Assembly: GCA_004194705.1 (NCBI GenBank)
Contig: SADC01001382.1
Coordinates: forward strand, 124,001 to 188,000
From: Ditylenchus dipsaci
Taxonomy: Eukaryota > Nematoda > Chromadorea > Rhabditida > Anguinidae
Length of the DNA: 64,000 nucleotides
Direction of reading: 5' to 3'
Made by a program: the position numbers and the translations under genes. This document shows positions 33,614-60,745 of the stretch, one piece after another. Positions within the stretch are counted from its first letter, which is position 1. Every line of letters begins with the position of its first letter. A model generated the notes under the pieces. The model was given only the letters and a program-made list of their open reading frames with translations. It was not told the DNA's origin and made no database searches.

Positions 33614-34020
33614 TATAGAAATATCAAGATAATAATATGCTTTTTTTACATTTTCGGAAACATGTTTGACACATGTTTCTAACAAAAAAACACGAATAAA
33701 GCAGAATCCCAAAAAGGTGCTTATTTGTAATAACCTAGGAAAAGCCTACTCATCGACAAATCTGTTAATCGTTGCACTGCTCTATTCGATTTCTTATCTT
33801 GTTTGGTATAAAAATGATGCGCAAATTCTGCGCTTTCTGACACAGCTGAGTGCTGAAGTTATTATAGCCAGGATCATTTGGCATTTATAAGAAGAAACCA
33901 TTTTTTTGACTAACAGATTTTTTGAAAATGATAACATATAATTTGACAAGTAGTAATCCAACTGAACTTATATTTTTTGAAAGCTATTTTATTCCGCTCT
34001 ACATGCTCAGAATTATATCA
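33614..34020. other. intergenic, nothing recognised
   Basis: AT-rich sequence with no repeat or coding signal I can support. Confidence 0.3.
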
Positions 34021-34385
34021 AGTAAAAAAGATACGATCAAATAATTAAAATAACCACAAATTGGCAGATAACTTTGAAAATTAACACTTTTAAATAAATC
34101 ACCGCAAAGAACTTTTTTGAAAAAATGTGTCCATGTTGTTCAGAACAAAATTCTGAAAAAAAAATCCCTCATCAGCCCAAACTGGCTTTTATATTTCAAA
34201 CACGCTTTTAAAAAAAATCAAAGAGATCATGAATAATGCAGCCAAATAAAACACTATTAAACTGTTTATATTAATTGACAAAAAAAGTTACCGTGGCATA
34301 CTGACCTTCTAATATTCCAACTGAACTAATAAGTAGTAGAACAATTGAGCAAATAAATGGCTGATACACTAACGAATAATTCATC
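34020..34385 (-). CDS. putative secreted protein, two exons (speculative)
   Basis: On the minus strand, ATG at 34385 opens MNYSLVYQPFICSIVLLLIS then SVGILE, a classic signal peptide (short polar start, about 15 hydrophobic residues). It stops at a consensus donor GAAG|GTCAGT. A strong acceptor TTTTTTTTTCAG at about 34153 precedes a frame EFCSEQHGHIFSKK that continues open to about 34020. Phases match (1 and 1). No family is recognised, the second exon turns hydrophobic and may not be coding, and further exons could exist. Treat as a candidate only. Confidence 0.25.
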
Positions 34386-34794
34386 TTCAAGCTGTTAAAT
34401 GTTAGCTGTAACTGAAATTCGCCGGCTAAACGCAAAATTTTCCCGGCTAGTTTCCTATTTTTTGATGACCCGAACACCGAAATTTTAGGTTAGGATTTAA
34501 GATATCATTATTTTTAAATTTTCTTTTTTTTTGTTTTTTGCAGCTTAGGACTTACGGTTAAGACAGTCCTAATGTGTGCTGGCTTACGGGCGTATAAGGC
34601 TTGTTGCGGGTTCAAAAATATAATTTTTGTCATAAAATTACGGAAAGACAGAAAATACCAAAAAAGTAAGGGTTCGAAAAAAGGAGAAAACCGGGGTGAA
34701 ACTAATTCAGCAACAGCCAATTCTTTTCTTAAAGTCTCGTACTTTTCAACTCCCATCAAGGGTAGAGATCAAATAGACGTGACGCTCTATTAGA

Positions 34795-35060
34795 TAAAGT
34801 TCAGCCCTATTAAAGAATCGGACCCATTTTCGCTTTGGTCCCCCTGTTGATTTTTAGGCTTAGGCAAGGGTAGGCTAGCGTATGTTAGGACGGACTCAAA
34901 CCTGGTTTTCTTCCTTTTTTAAACATCGAAAAAGCCTTTTTGAGTCCGTCCTAACATACACTGACCTACCCTCCCCTAAGACTTAAGCCTAGAAAACACA
35001 CTAAAAATCAACAGGGGACCAAGGCGGAAAATGGACCCGATTATTTAATAGGGCCGAAAG
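34795..35060. repeat. family F palindrome
   Basis: GCTTTGGTCCCCCTGTTGAT, GGCTTAGGCAAGGGTAGGC and TATGTTAGGACGGACTCAAA on the left are mirrored by TTTGAGTCCGTCCTAACATA, CCTACCCTCCCCTAAG and AATCAACAGGGGACCAAGGC. The outermost arms are TTCAGCCCTATTAAAGAAT and ATTTAATAGGGCCGAAAG. Confidence 0.7.
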
Positions 35061-35110
35061 TTCAGTAAACTTTTTTTCAAACCAATTTTTTTTATGTTAG
35101 CACCCAATTA

Positions 35111-35177
35111 CAGTCAAACCTCGGTTATACGCCACCACCCTATGGCCGGTCCCCTAGGGTGGTTTGAGGTTTGACTG
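35111..35177. mobile_element. 67-bp pogo-like mini-hairpin with TA duplication
   Basis: CAGTCAAACCTCGGTTATAC at the left end and GGTTTGAGGTTTGACTG at the right end, bounded on both sides by TA, around TATGGCCGGTCCCC. Confidence 0.7.
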
Positions 35178-35856
35178 TATTGCTTTTTTCAGTCTTTACA
35201 AATAAATTAAAATATTTTTTAGGTATGTAGATATTTGTCCATTTCTTCCCGTTTTTTAAAATTCGCTCCTTTTTAATTCTATTATTTTTTGCGATTTAGG
35301 ATACGCTGCGACTAAAGATTCAATTTATATTTGAGTAAAAAAATTCAAAAGCCTGCATCAAACAGCTAAAAAAAAAGAAAAAGAAGCGCGAATTAAAAAG
35401 ACAGTGCAAAGTTTGACAAACGTACCGACGCCCTCTTTAATTGTCAGCAGTAATCATAAAAGGGGTTTATTGGCAACAAAGAATCATTTATATCTTTCCA
35501 AGTCAATATAACATTAAAAATTAATAAAACAAATCAGCATTCACTCAAGTGGCAGTTCATTCGGCGGCAAATTTCAAACTGGACAAATTTTGAGTTTCCA
35601 AGATAAAAAGGCAAGACTTGAAATCATCACAAAGAAGAAAATTCAAAAATTTGTCTAATTTTTGTCAAAAAACAGTTAACAAGCTTGGAAAATCACAGGA
35701 AATAAACTACAGAAACATTTTAAAAGACTGAGAATTAGGATTGGCTGTAAGAATACAAACAATGGCAGAGATTAACAAATAAAATAGGCAGTTGTGGTTG
35801 GATGATAATAATTATTTGAACTACTCAAAATTACTGCATAAAATTATACTAATGTT
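35178..35856. other. 3' flank of the collagen IV gene
   Basis: AT-rich sequence downstream of the collagen stop codon (gene runs right to left). No second gene was seen. Confidence 0.3.
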
Positions 35857-50775
<14,919 letters not shown>

Positions 50776-51411
50776 TTCGGGAATATAGACTGTAATTTTA
50801 GAACATACGGAAGATGGTGCAGTTGAAATAGTAACACTCGCTGTTCTGGCAGTTACTGAGCACCCCACTTCAACAAACTTGTTTTAAAAAAATGAATACA
50901 AACATTAATGACATACAAAATATTAAAATAGGGATTTATGAATAATCAAGGAGGATAACTTTTACAAAGGTTAAAATGCATATAATAAAACCAAGAAGTC
51001 GTCTAAATCACACTTTTCACATAGAAATCCATACACATTCCAATTCCGATATATTGATCCTCCCAATAAAATGGCACCCACGGCATAACGGCACCTCCAG
51101 CTGGTCTTCGGGAGTTCCGCTACACCAGGACCCATACCATAAGGTGAGGGTAAGGTTACACGGTTAACCTTACTCGAGTAAACTTACCCGGGTAAGGTTA
51201 CCCGAATAACCTTACCGTCTTAGCTGGTGACCTTATCCAGTTACCCGCTTCTTATGGTGCGGGTAAATTTAAATAACCGTTTCCTTTAAATTCAATAAAA
51301 TAGGAAAAAAATGGCAGATATAAAAGTTTTAGATTGTATATATACATAAATAAGTCCGCGTATTCACGTGTGAATTCAGGATTCCAATCCCAGTCTATTG
51401 AATAACATTTT
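50776..51411. other. upstream region of collagen IV and edge of the satellite
   Basis: A splice acceptor for the first coding exon is at about 50790 on the minus strand, so an upstream leader exon or a trans-spliced leader is implied. 51140-51225 contains repeated GGTTACCCG / CGGGTAA motifs that reappear after the satellite (56305-56345, 57720-57770). Confidence 0.4.
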
Positions 51412-54400
51412 AATTTCAGGCCTCAATCTGATTCTCATATCAATTCAGGCCTCAATCTGATTCTCATATCAATTCAGGCCTCAATCTGATTCTCATATCA
51501 ATTCAGGCCTCAATCTGATTCTCATATCAATTCAGGCCTCAATCTGATTCTCATATCAATTCAGGCCTCAATCTGATTCTCATATCAATTCAGGCCTCAA
51601 TCTGATTCTCATGTCAATTCAGGCCTCAATCTGATTCTCATATCAATTCAGGCCTCAATCTGATTCTCATATCAATTCAGGCCTCAATCTGATTCTCATA
51701 TCAATTCAGGCCTCAATCTGATTCTCATATCAATTCAGGCCTCAATCTGATTCTCATATCAATTCAGGCCTCAATCTGATTCTCATATCAATTCAGGCCT
51801 CAATCTGATTCTCATATCAATTCAGGCCTCAATCTGATTCTCATGTCAATTCAGGCCTCAATCTGATTCTCATATCAATTCAGGCCTCAATCTGATTCTC
51901 ATATCAATTCAGGCCTCAATCTGATTCTCATATCAATTCAGGCCTCAATCTGATTCTCATATCAATTCAGGCCTCAATCTGATTCTCATATCAATTCAGG
52001 CCTCAATCTGATTCTCATATCAATTCAGGCCTCAATCTGATTCTCATATCAATTCAGGCCTCAATCTGATTCTCATATCAATTCAGGCCTCAATCTGATT
52101 CTCATATCAATTCAGGCCTCAATCTGATTCTCATATCAATTCAGGCCTCAATCTGATTCTCATATCAATTCAGGCCTCAATCTGATTCTCATATCAATTC
52201 AGGCCTCAATCTGATTCTCATATCAATTCAGGCCTCAATCTGATTCTCATATCAATTCAGGCCTCAATCTGATTCTCATATCAATTCAGGCCTCAATCTG
52301 ATTCTCATATCAATTCAGGCCTCAATCTGATTCTCATATCAATTCAGGCCTCAATCTGATTCTCATATCAATTCAGGCCTCAATCTGATTCTCATATCAA
52401 TTCAGGCCTCAATCTGATTCTCATATCAATTCAGGCCTCAATCTGATTCTCATATCAATTCAGGCCTCAATCTGATTCTCATATCAATTCAGGCCTCAAT
52501 CTGATTCTCATGTCAATTCAGGCCTCAATCTGATTCTCATATCAATTCAGGCCTCAATCTGATTCTCATATCAATTCAGGCCTCAATCTGATTCTCATAT
52601 CAATTCAGGCCTCAATCTGATTCTCATATCAATTCAGGCCTCAATCTGATTCTCATATCAATTCAGGCCTCAATCTGATTCTCATATCAATTCAGGCCTC
52701 AATCTGATTCTCATATCAATTCAGGCCTCAATCTGATTCTCATATCAATTCAGGCCTCAATCTGATTCTATGTCAATTCAGGCCTCAATCTGATTCTCAT
52801 ATCAATTCAGGCCTCAATCTGATTCTCATATCAATTCAGGCCTCAATCTGATTCTCATATCAATTCAGGCCTCAATCTGATTCTCATATCAATTCAGGCC
52901 TCAATCTGATTCTCATATCAATTCAGGCCTCAATCTGATTCTCATATCAATTCAGGCCTCAATCTGATTCTCATATCAATTCAGGCCTCAATCTGATTCT
53001 CATGTCAATTCAGGCCTCAATCTGATTCTCATGTCAATTCAGGCCTCAATCTGATTCTCATATCAATTCAGGCCTCAATCTGATTCTCATATCAATTCAG
53101 GCCTCAATCTGATTCTCATATCAATTCAGGCCTCAATCTGATTCTCATATCAATTCAGGCCTCAATCTGATTCTCATATCAATTCAGGCCTCAATCTGAT
53201 TCTCATATCAATTCAGGCCTCAATCTGATTCTCATATCAATTCAGGCCTCAATCTGATTCTCATATCAATTCAGGCCTCAATCTGATTCTCATATCAATT
53301 CAGGCCTCAATCTGATTCTCATATCAATTCAGCCTCAATCTGATTCTCATATCAATTCAGGCCTCAATCTGATTCTCATATCAATTCAGGCCTCAATCTG
53401 ATTCTCATATCAATTCAGGCCTCAATCTGATTCTCATATCAATTCAGGCCTCAATCTGATTCTCATATCAATTCAGGCCTCAATCTGATTCTCATATCAA
53501 TTCAGGCCTCAATCTGATTCTCATGTCAATTCAGGCCTCAATCTGATTCTCATATCAATTCAGGCCTCAATCTGATTCTCATATCAATTCAGGCCTCAAT
53601 CTGATTCTCATATCAATTCAGCCTCAATCTGATTCTCATATCAATTCAGGCCTCAATCTGATTCTCATATCAATTCAGGCCTCAAACCATCAATCTGATT
53701 CTATATCAATTCAGGCCTCAATCTGATTCTCATATCAATTCAGCCTCAATCTGATTCTCATATCAATTCAGCCTCAATCTGATTCTCATATCAATTCAGG
53801 CCTCAATCTGATTCTCATATCAATTCAGCCTCAATCTGATTCTCATATCAATTCAGGCCTCAATCTATTCTCATATCAATTCAGGCCTCAATCTGATTCT
53901 CATATCATTCAGGCCTCAATCTGATTCTCATATCAATTCAGGCCTCAATCTGATTCTCATGTCAATCAGGCCTCAATCTGATTCTCATATCAATTCAGGC
54001 CTCAATCTGATCTCATATCAATTCAGGCCTCAATCTGATTCTCATATCAATTCAGGCCTCATCTGATTCTCATATCAATTCAGGCCTCAATCTGATTCTC
54101 ATATCAATTCAGGCCTCAATCTGATTCTCATATCATTCAGGCCTCAATCTGATTCTCATATCAATTCAGGCCTCAATCTGATTCTCATATCAATTCAGGC
54201 CTCAATCTGATTCTCATATCAATTCAGGCCTCAATCTGATTCTCATATCAATTCAGGCCTCAATCTGATTCTCATATCAATCAGGCCTCAATCTGATTCT
54301 CATATCAATTCAGGCCTCAATCTGATTCTCATATCAATTCAGGCCTCAATCTGATTCTCATATCAATTCAGGCCTCAATCTGATTCTCATATCAATTCAG

Positions 54401-56078
54401 GCCTCAATCTGATCTCATCAATTCAGGCCTCAATCTGATTCTCATATCAATTCAGCCTCAATCTGATTCTCATATCAATTCAGGCCTCAATCTGATTCTC
54501 ATATCAATTCAGGCCTCAATCTGATTCTCATATCAATTCAGGCCTCAATCTGATTCTCATATCAATTCAGGCCTCAATCTGATTCTCATATCAATTCAGC
54601 CTCAATCTGATTCTCATATCAATTCAGGCCTCAATCTGATTCTCATATCAATTCAGGCCTCAATCTGATTCTCATATCAATTCAGGCCTCAATCTGATTC
54701 TCATATCAATTCAGGCCTCATCTATTCTCATATCAATTCAGGCCTCAATCTGATTCTCATATCAATTCAGCCTCAATCTGATTCTCATATCAATTCAGGC
54801 CTCAATCTGATTCTCATCATTCAGGCCTCAATCTGATTCTCATATCAATTCAGGCCTCAATCTGATTCTCATATCAATTCAGCCTCAATCTGATTCTCAT
54901 ATCAATTCAGGCCTCAATCTGATTCTCATATCAATTCAGGCTCAATCTGATTCTCATATCAATTCAGGCCTCAATCTGATTCTCATATCAATTCAGGCCT
55001 CAATCTGATTCTCATATCAATTCAGGCTCAATCTGATTTCATGTCAATTCAGGCCTCAATCTGATTCTCATATCAATTCAGCCTCAATCTGATTCTCATA
55101 TCAATTCAGGCCTCAATCTGATTCTCATGTCAATTCAGGCCTCATCTGATTCTCATATCAATTCGGCCTCAATCTGATCTCATATCAATTCAGCCTCAAT
55201 CTGATTCTCATATCAATCAGGCCTCAATCTGATTCTCAGTCAATCAGGCCTCAATCTGATTCTCATATCAATTCAGCCTCAATCTGATTCTCATGTCAAT
55301 TCAGGCCTCAATCTGATTCTCATATCAATTCAGCCTCAATCTGATTCTCATATCAATTCAGGCCTCAATCTGATTCTCATATCAATTCAGCCTCAATCTG
55401 ATTCTCATGTCAATTCAGGCCTCAATCTGATTCTCATGTCAATCAGGCCTCAATCTGATTCTCATATCAATTCAGGCCTCAATCTGATTCTCATATCATT
55501 CAGGCCTCAATCTGATTCTCATATCAATTCAGGCCTCAATCTGATTCTCATATCAATTCAGGCCTCAATCTGATTCTCATGTCAATTCAGGCCTCAATCT
55601 GATTTCATGTCAATTCAGGCCTCATCTGATTCTCATATCAATTCAGGCCTCAATCTGATTCTCATATCAATTCAGCCTCAATCTGATTCTCATATCAATT
55701 CAGCCTCAATCTGATTCTCATATCAATTCAGGCCTCAATCTGATCATATCAATTCAGGCCTCAATCTGATTCTCATATCAATTCAGGCCTCAATCTGATT
55801 CTCATATCAATTCAGGCCTCAATCTGATTCTCATATCAATTCAGGCCTCAATCTGATTCTCATATCAATTCAGCCTCAATCTGATTCTCATATCAATTCA
55901 GCCTCAATCTGATTCTCATATCAATTCAGCCTCAATCTGATTCTCATATCAATTCAGGCCTCAATCTGATTCTCATGTCAATTCAGGCCTCAATCTGATT
56001 CTCATGTCAATTCAGGCCTCAATCTGATTCTCATATCAATTCAGCCTCAATCTGATTCTCATATCAATCAGCCTCAAT
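51412..56078. repeat. 29-bp satellite array, block 1 (about 160 copies)
   Basis: Head-to-tail units of CAGGCCTCAATCTGATTCTC + ATATCAATT (29 bp). The first 2 kb is almost perfect, with occasional ATATC to ATGTC variants. From about 53.3 kb on, one-base deletions become frequent (GG to G in CAGGCC, AA to A in TCAATT, TT to T in GATTC), a pattern typical of noisy consensus. No spacers, no coding frame. Confidence 0.95.
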
Positions 56079-56597
56079 CTGGGACCTCAAGGAAGAGGTG
56101 TATTTCAATTTTGCTATGCGAATCAGATTGACGCGTGAGTCGACATTTGAATCGACCGTGAATTTTACGTGTAAACTTTACACCTATCTTTGAATACAGG
56201 CGTGAATTACGCGTAAGTCAGATCGAGGCGTAAAAAAACACATGGGAATCGGGTTGAGGCGTAATTACACGCAAAATATAGATGTAAATAATTCCATGTG
56301 AATTCACATAGGAAGTAAGTTACCCGGTGACTTAAGATTACCCTACCCTCCTATAATGTACCGGCCCAGTTCGACTGTATCGATAAATAGAGATAGAACC
56401 CTAGGCATCCCGATTCTGCCCAACCAACTTTATATTAAAATCCTATCCCGAAATCCAGCCCAGTTATTTCCAAAATCCACTAATGAGCTACTTTGCCCAA
56501 AGGTTCTAGTATCTCTACCGATTATGCGATATCAAGTAGTTAAGGCTAACATTTTTCCGAATTGCTGAATAAATTTTAGGCAAATGGAAACAGGGAC
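56079..56597. repeat. satellite flank, error-rich copy (U1)
   Basis: About 515 bp that match 57479-58035 along their whole length but with many single-base deletions (for example TTACCCGGTGAC versus TTACCCGGGTGAC, and AATGTACCGG versus AATGGTACCGG). It stops at CAGGGACT, where the next satellite block begins abruptly. Confidence 0.8.
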
Positions 56598-57478
56598 TTC
56601 AGGCCTCAATCTGATTCTCATATCAATTCAGGCCTCAATCTGATTCTCATATCAATTCAGGCCTCAATCTGATTCTCATATCAATTCAGGCCTCAATCTG
56701 ATTCTCATATCAATTCAGGCCTCAATCTGATTCTCATATCAATTCAGGCCTCAATCTGATTCTCATATCAATTCAGGCCTCAATCTGATTCTCATATCAA
56801 TTCAGGCCTCAATCTGATTCTCATATCAATTCAGGCCTCAATCTGATTCTCATATCAATTCAGCCTCAATCTGATTCTCATATCAATTCAGGCCTCAATC
56901 TGATTCTCATGTCAATTCAGGCCTCAATCTGATTCTCATATCAATTCAGGCCTCAATCTGATTCTCATATCAATTCAGCCTCAATCTGATTCTCATATCA
57001 ATTCAGGCCTCAATCTGATTCTCATATCAATTCAGGCCTCAATCTGATTCTCATATCAATTCAGGCCTCAATCTGATTCTCATATCAATTCAGGCCTCAA
57101 TCTGATTCTCATATCAATTCAGGCCTCAATCTGATTCTCATATCAATTCAGGCCTCAATCTGATTCTCATATCAATTCAGGCCTCAATCTGATTCTCATA
57201 TCAATTCAGGCCTCAATCTGATTCTCATATCAATTCAGGCCTCAATCTGATTCTCATATCAATTCAGGCCTCAATCTGATTCTCATATCAATTCAGGCCT
57301 CATCTGATTCTCATGTCAATTCAGGCCTCAATCTGATTCTCATGTCAATTCAGGCCTCAATCTGATTCTCATGTCAATCAGGCCTCAATCTGATTCTCAT
57401 ATCAATTCAGGCCTCAATCTGATTCTCATATCAATTCAGGCCTCAATCTGATTCTCATATCAATTCAGGCCTCAATCT
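56598..57478. repeat. 29-bp satellite array, block 2 (about 30 copies)
   Basis: Same unit and orientation as block 1, mostly intact with a few ATGTC variants and one-base losses. It ends CTCAATCTGGAGACCTCAAGG, the same exit point as block 1. Confidence 0.93.
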
Positions 57479-58035
57479 GGAGACCTCAAGGAGAGAGGTG
57501 TATTTCAATTTTGCATGCGAATCAGATTGACGCGTGAGTCGACATTTGAATCGGACACGTGAATTTTACGTGTAAACTTTACACGTATCATTGAAGTACA
57601 GAGCCGTGAATTTACGCGTAAGTCAGATCGAGGCGTAAAAAACACATGGGAATCGGGTTGAGGCGATAATTTACACGCAAAATATTTAGATGTAAATAAT
57701 TCCATGTGAATTCACATAAGGTAAGTAAGGTTACCCGGGTGACTGGTAGATTACCCCTACCCTCCTATAATGGTACCGGCCCAGGTTCGACTGTATCGAT
57801 AAATAGAGATAGAACCCGTAGGCATCCCGATTCTGCCCAAGCCAACTTTATATTAAATCCTATCCCGAAATCCAGCCCAGTTGATTTCCAAATCCACGTA
57901 ATGAGCTACTTTGGATCCAAAGGTTCTAGTATCTCTACCGATTAATGCGATGATCAAGTAGTTTAAGGGGCTTAACAAGTTTTCCGAATTGGCTTGAATA
58001 AATTTTAGGCAAATTGGAAACAGGGACTCTAGTGA
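57479..58035. repeat. satellite flank, cleaner copy (U2)
   Basis: Carries GCGAATCAGATTGACGCG, AGTCAGATCGAGGCG and GAATCGGGTTGAGGCG, which resemble the reverse complement of the satellite unit, then GGTTACCCGGGTGAC and CAGGTTCGACTGTATCGATA (a pogo-like terminus). It continues past GGGACTCTAGTGAGC into unique sequence. Confidence 0.8.
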
Positions 58036-58329
58036 GCTGACTAAGATCCATGTCTTGTATTTGCCTCCAGCAATTTATATAAAGTACATGGTATTTAAAA
58101 AAATCCTAAATTTCTTATTGTACAATTATTAATTGATGTTGTAAGATTTCTCAACTTACAAAATAGTATCAAAATTTACAAGAAAATGTCGAGTAAAAGG
58201 CTTAAATTCGATTGTTGGCCCAAAAGGCTGAATTCTTACCTTCTTTCAATGTTTTCTTGCCAAAAAAATAAAAAAAGCAGCAAGAATATCGACCTTTGGG
58301 GCAACACTTCAAAAAAATGATGGCAATTA

Positions 58330-58790
58330 GCACTCGAACTACCGAGCGACCACTTTGTGGGGTTGAACTCAGAATTTTACGCTGAAAACGATAGTGTTTT
58401 TGGTTTAAAAAATTTTAGTCAAAAATGTTTGCCGGAGTCTTCTGAAAATTTTGGAGTTTTAAGATTTTTGTACAGTCAAACCTCTACATAACGAACCCAT
58501 ATATAACGAATACCTCTACATAACGAACGGCTGAACACTGACTAATTGAATAAGATCTAAAAAAACCTTTTATAACAAACCCTCTACATAACGAAAGGTT
58601 TCAGCTGGTAGCTTGGGTTTTATTATATGGAGGTTCGACTGTATTGACAAAGTGGCAAGACAAAAATCTAAAAAACTCCAAATTTTCAGAAGGCTCTAAC
58701 AAAAAAATTTTGAACTGAAAAACCATCGTGTGTGGATTCTGAGTTCAAACCCACAAAGTGGTCGTTCGGTAGTTCGAGTGCTAAGTAGAA
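58330..58790. repeat. palindrome interrupted by a pogo-like MITE
   Basis: Left arm AGCACTCGAACTACCGAGCG, CCACTTTGTGGGGTTGAACT, then GGAGTCTTCTGAAAATTTTG. Right arm mirrors these: AAATTTTCAGAAGGCTC, GTTCAAACCCACAAAGTGGT, CGTTCGGTAGTTCGAGTGCT. The MITE at 58473-58641 has split its centre. Confidence 0.75.
58473..58641. mobile_element. pogo-like MITE nested in a palindrome, TA duplication
   Basis: Starts CAGTCAAACCTCTACATAAC after TA and ends ATATGGAGGTTCGACTG before TA. Inside, CCTCTACATAACGAA is repeated several times. The host palindrome reads through if the MITE and one TA are removed. Confidence 0.8.
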
Positions 58791-60745
58791 ACAAAGATAA
58801 AGTTCTTTCGGCCCACCTTATATGTTATCAATTATGAAAAGCGAAAAATCACAACTGAACCATACAAATAAATTTAATTGTAATAATTATGATTACTTAT
58901 TTCGAAAAATGTGGCAAATGTAAGGTTTGCGCTAAAAAATAATCCTAATTTTTTTGATATATTGGATAAGGCAGTTTATATTCAGCTTCTCAAAAATTGG
59001 AAAATTTTTGATATGAAAATTCCTAGAGCTCGTATTATCAAAAATGCAACAAATATTTTATCTGTCTCCTATACATATCAACTGGGCTTCGATCTTTCTT
59101 ATTAAAAGATTAGAACTCCAAATATTATTTTTCACAATTTTACGTCAAAATTTCATTTCCTAGCACCAAAAGAGCAATAAGCACCGGATATTTTTTTTCC
59201 AAAATACCCTAAAATGTATTTATTTTAAGCAAAAGGTTTTTATTTCAAATTTTCAGACCTAAACCCTGGGTTTTAATGATAATACACTCTCCTAGTAATC
59301 GCGTGCAATCCCTAGCCTGTTCCGTGCAGAACCGTGTTTTGAACAGCTGAAAATGGGCAGAAACATTTGATATCAGCAAAATGACAAAAATTAACTAAGC
59401 AACTAGAACTTGCATCACCAAATTAAAAAGCCGTTTCAAATACAACCAGCCACCTTGTACACCTCAAACGTTTTTTGTGACAAAAGTTTTAAAGACAAAT
59501 GAAGCAACTTTATATGAATTCAAACAAAAATCAAAGATTTTGACTGCGTAAGCGGATCAGTCTGATTAATTTGATCGCCAAAATGTGTTACTAAAAGCCG
59601 GGCAAAGAGAAATTTTGATCGCCAAACCCATGTCTCTGCAACGCTCACAAATCATTTAGAGGAGGTGAGACCCCCAAAATTACTGAAAATCAAAGAGATG
59701 TATATCAGCAGTAGCAAAATGTGCTGCTAGAGAGTAGTAGAGAAGACTAGTAGACACCATCACCGCCGGCCTTACTGCACAAAGAGGGGCAAGCAGTCCA
59801 ACTGGCTAGCTAGCTTCAGGCCATTGTTTGGAGCACCCCAAATCAGCCCTAACCAATCGATGGAATTATACACAAAGGGCCTTGCATAGTCGGGAAAACT
59901 CCCTTCCATTCTCATTCAGACCTAGAGCTATTGATAGAAGCGACCCTGCTGAACAAATCCCCTGTAGGCAGGCCAAGCCGAATCTATCATTGATTTGTTG
60001 TGTCTGTCTCAAAGATTAATTCCAATTGCTAAAAGTAGCAGCTGCATCTTCCCTCTGAATCATTGCCTGCTTGAATCGCTGAACCCTGGGAGGGTAAAGA
60101 ACAAAAACTTTGCACACCATCAAATTTTATTTGGCTATTGATGCAATGAAAAAAGAAAATTTTTTACGCTAAATCTATTGCTGAATAAATTTGTGGTAAC
60201 AGCTAGCATTTGGAATTTTTTTATTGATTAAAGAATATCATACAACAGCACGTTAGCGAATGTTTTATGCTGAATAAAAAGTCCAGGGTCACTTATTTAA
60301 TTTTTCCGAGGACTGACCAACTTGGGTTTTAAATAAAGTAAAAACTCTATAAAAACGCACCTCCCATATTTAGATTAGATTTAGAGTTGAGACAATTCTT
60401 ATTGACAAGTTTTCAAGATTTATAGGGGGCTGGAAAATACAGGCCTATATACTAATACGGTAATTATTTTTCATTCGGCTAAAGCGAAAAGATATAAATT
60501 TTTATGGACCTACAGGCTTTGGATATGTCCTTCGATTTTTCGACCTGAATTATTCATGGTCTACTTACCCGGGTCACCCAGCTATCATTATGAATTAGCT
60601 AATCTAACTTGTTGTTTGATCGACCCTGACATTTTTAACTAGAAGCAAGAAATATGGCAAAATTAGGTCAGGAATTGCAACAAATATCACAAAATATCAA
60701 AAAGTATTTAGCTGTATGATCTGAGAAACTATACAATAAAAGACT
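58791..60745. other. intergenic, no gene supported
   Basis: A 64-residue open frame at 58911-59105 and a 63-residue frame at 59828-60019 have no recognisable features. A weak mirrored element, AAAAACTCTATAAAAACGCA ... GATTTATAGGGGG, lies at 60340-60440. Microsatellite-like GTAGTAGAG is at about 59728-59750. Confidence 0.35.

Noticed and set aside
51412..57478. CRISPR array (29-bp direct repeats)
   Set aside because: The repeats are contiguous without spacers and the DNA is eukaryotic; it is a satellite.
56356..57945. Short frames in the satellite flanks, similar to each other
   Set aside because: They are similar only because the flank is duplicated, and the frame is not kept between copies.
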